Source: Taishania sp964580465
GTDB taxonomy: Bacteria > Bacteroidota > Bacteroidia > Flavobacteriales_D > Crocinitomicaceae
Length of the DNA: 44,249 nucleotides
Reading direction: 5' to 3'
NCBI GenBank assembly: GCA_964580465.1
Contig: CAZOKJ010000019.1
Location: 1-44,249 of the forward strand
A model generated the notes under the pieces. The model made no database searches. It had not been told where the DNA came from and saw nothing but the letters and a program-made list of their open reading frames with translations. Shown here piece after piece: positions 43,616-44,249 of the stretch (within the stretch, counting starts at the first letter, position 1; each line of letters begins with the position of its first letter). The position numbers were made by a program, and so were the translations under genes.

Positions 43616-44137
43616 TTATTTTTCTTCTTTAAACCAGCTTGAATACATAACGTAACTGTCAGAAATTCGCTTGACTTCTCCAGCAAATAGTTCTGGACTT
43701 AAAGTTTTAACTTTTTTAGCAGGTATACCCGCATAGATGCTCCAGCTTTCAACACGTGTTCCCTCTAACAAAACAGCTCCTGCAGCAATGATACAGTTGG
43801 ATTCGATATAACAGTCATCCATGACAATGGCACCCATGCCAATCAACACGTTGTCTTCTACCGTGCAGCCATGAACTAAGGCATTGTGTCCTATCGAAAC
43901 ATTGTTACCTAAAATGGTTTTTGTCTTTTCATACGTGCAATGGATAACTGCGCCGTCTTGTACGTTCACGCGATTTCCCATGCGAATGGAATTCACATCT
44001 CCTCGAATGACTGCACTGAACCAAACAGAACATTCATCTCCCATTTCTACATCACCAACAACTGTCGAATTTTCCGCTAACCAGCAATCATTTCCAAATT
44101 TTGGTTCAAAACCTCTACATGCCTTTATTAATGCCAT
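43616..44137 (-). CDS. Gamma carbonic anhydrase-like hexapeptide-repeat protein
   Basis: A 173-residue left-handed beta-helix protein of the gamma carbonic anhydrase / YrdA family. Three zinc-ligand histidines are in the usual places: His66 (AVIHCTY), His84 (IGHNALVHG) and His89. Repeats of the hexapeptide type run from about 12 to 145, followed by a C-terminal helix (about 147-173). It may hydrate CO2, but many members lack strong activity and no other active-site residue was checked. It is transcribed alone. Confidence 0.92.
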   Translation of the reverse strand: MALIKACRGFEPKFGNDCWLAENSTVVGDVEMGDECSVWFSAVIRGDVNSIRMGNRVNVQDGAVIHCTYEKTKTILGNNVSIGHNALVHGCTVEDNVLIGMGAIVMDDCYIESNCIIAAGAVLLEGTRVESWSIYAGIPAKKVKTLSPELFAGEVKRISDSYVMYSSWFKEEK

Positions 44138-44192
44138 TTTACCTGTTTTTGGGACAAATATACCTTTTAATACGTTGTTTGAGAAAGAAAGT

Positions 44193-44223
44193 TTTCATTT
44201 TTAAAGGAGAATAATTATCTTCG
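44193..44223 (+). promoter_or_regulatory. Putative promoter of a gene leaving the window
   Basis: TTTC at about 44,193 and TATCTTCG at 44,216-44,223 resemble TTTG-N19-TAnnTTTG with one mismatch in each element. An ATG follows at 44,239. Confidence 0.35.
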
Positions 44224-44238
44224 CTTCGAACTTAATAG

Positions 44239-44249
44239 ATGAATACACG
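44239..44249 (+). CDS. Possible start of a gene cut by the window edge
   Basis: ATG-AAT-ACA and two further bases are all that is seen, 16 bp after a promoter-like sequence and divergent from the carbonic anhydrase-like gene. The product cannot be judged. Confidence 0.3.

Noticed and set aside
1..44249. CRISPR array, riboswitch, phage or biosynthetic gene cluster
   Set aside because: No regularly spaced direct repeats, no recognisable riboswitch aptamer, and no phage structural or megasynthase genes were seen.

Overview
The window is chromosomal DNA of a Bacteroidota bacterium, most likely order Flavobacteriales (Crocinitomicaceae/Fluviicola-like is a guess). The evidence is low GC, Bacteroidota-type promoters (TTTG about 19 bp before TAnnTTTG), weak Shine-Dalgarno sequences, type IX secretion (T9SS) C-terminal sorting domains, DUF4292 and DUF4293 proteins, a type III glutamine synthetase, a bacillithiol-system YtxJ protein and the acpP-fabF-rnc cluster. 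Most of it is ordinary core genome; the unusual material lies in gaps where mobile elements and genes have decayed.

Layout. 1-2,682 (+): panD, a flippase-like membrane protein, the heptose adenylyltransferase rfaE2 and a NUDIX hydrolase in one tight operon. 2,777-6,466: a 3-hydroxyacyl-CoA dehydrogenase, then a trypsin-like lipoprotein protease lying between two transposase remnants (IS3-like at 4,175, IS1595-like at 6,140). 6,657-7,958 (+): pyrH-frr. 8,055-15,361: an MsbA-like exporter, an RDD membrane protein, and a minus-strand operon of DUF4293 protein, polytopic membrane protein, GT2 glycosyltransferase and ABC-F ATPase. 15,489-19,313 (-): a T9SS-exported esterase, then pheS-ytxJ-glutaminyl cyclase. 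19,514-21,080 (+): two paralogous small lipoproteins and an outer-membrane barrel. 21,157-26,442 (-): type III glutamine synthetase and a large secreted amidase.

26,631-28,295 (+): grpE-dnaJ, with a possible sigma-54-type promoter and a DnaJ that keeps only one of its two zinc sites. 28,496-29,379 (-): a frameshifted secreted protein, a fragment of a tRNA, and tRNA-Val(TAC). 29,463-34,857 (-): folC, a TonB-like protein, folD, and acpP-fabF-rnc. 35,055-41,352 (-): a six-gene, partly overlapping operon of dut, sugar nucleotidyltransferase, TPR lipoprotein, DUF4292 lipoprotein, EnvC-like factor and LuxE-like acyl-activating protein. 41,529-42,197 (+): an SCO protein. 42,283-43,313 (-): a broken LamG/Fn3/T9SS gene fused to a broken ParD antitoxin fragment. 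43,616-44,137 (-): a gamma carbonic anhydrase-like protein. A further gene probably begins at 44,239.

Together the genes cover envelope building (heptose, lipid A export, O-antigen-type sugars, peptidoglycan remodelling), fatty-acid and folate metabolism, translation, chaperones and nitrogen assimilation. No complete mobile element, CRISPR array, defence island or biosynthetic cluster is visible. I found no convincing undescribed multigene system. The best leads are the tandem lipoprotein/barrel module, the LuxE-like enzyme in an envelope operon, the half-zinc-finger DnaJ, the grpE promoter, and the chimeric and frameshifted pseudogenes.
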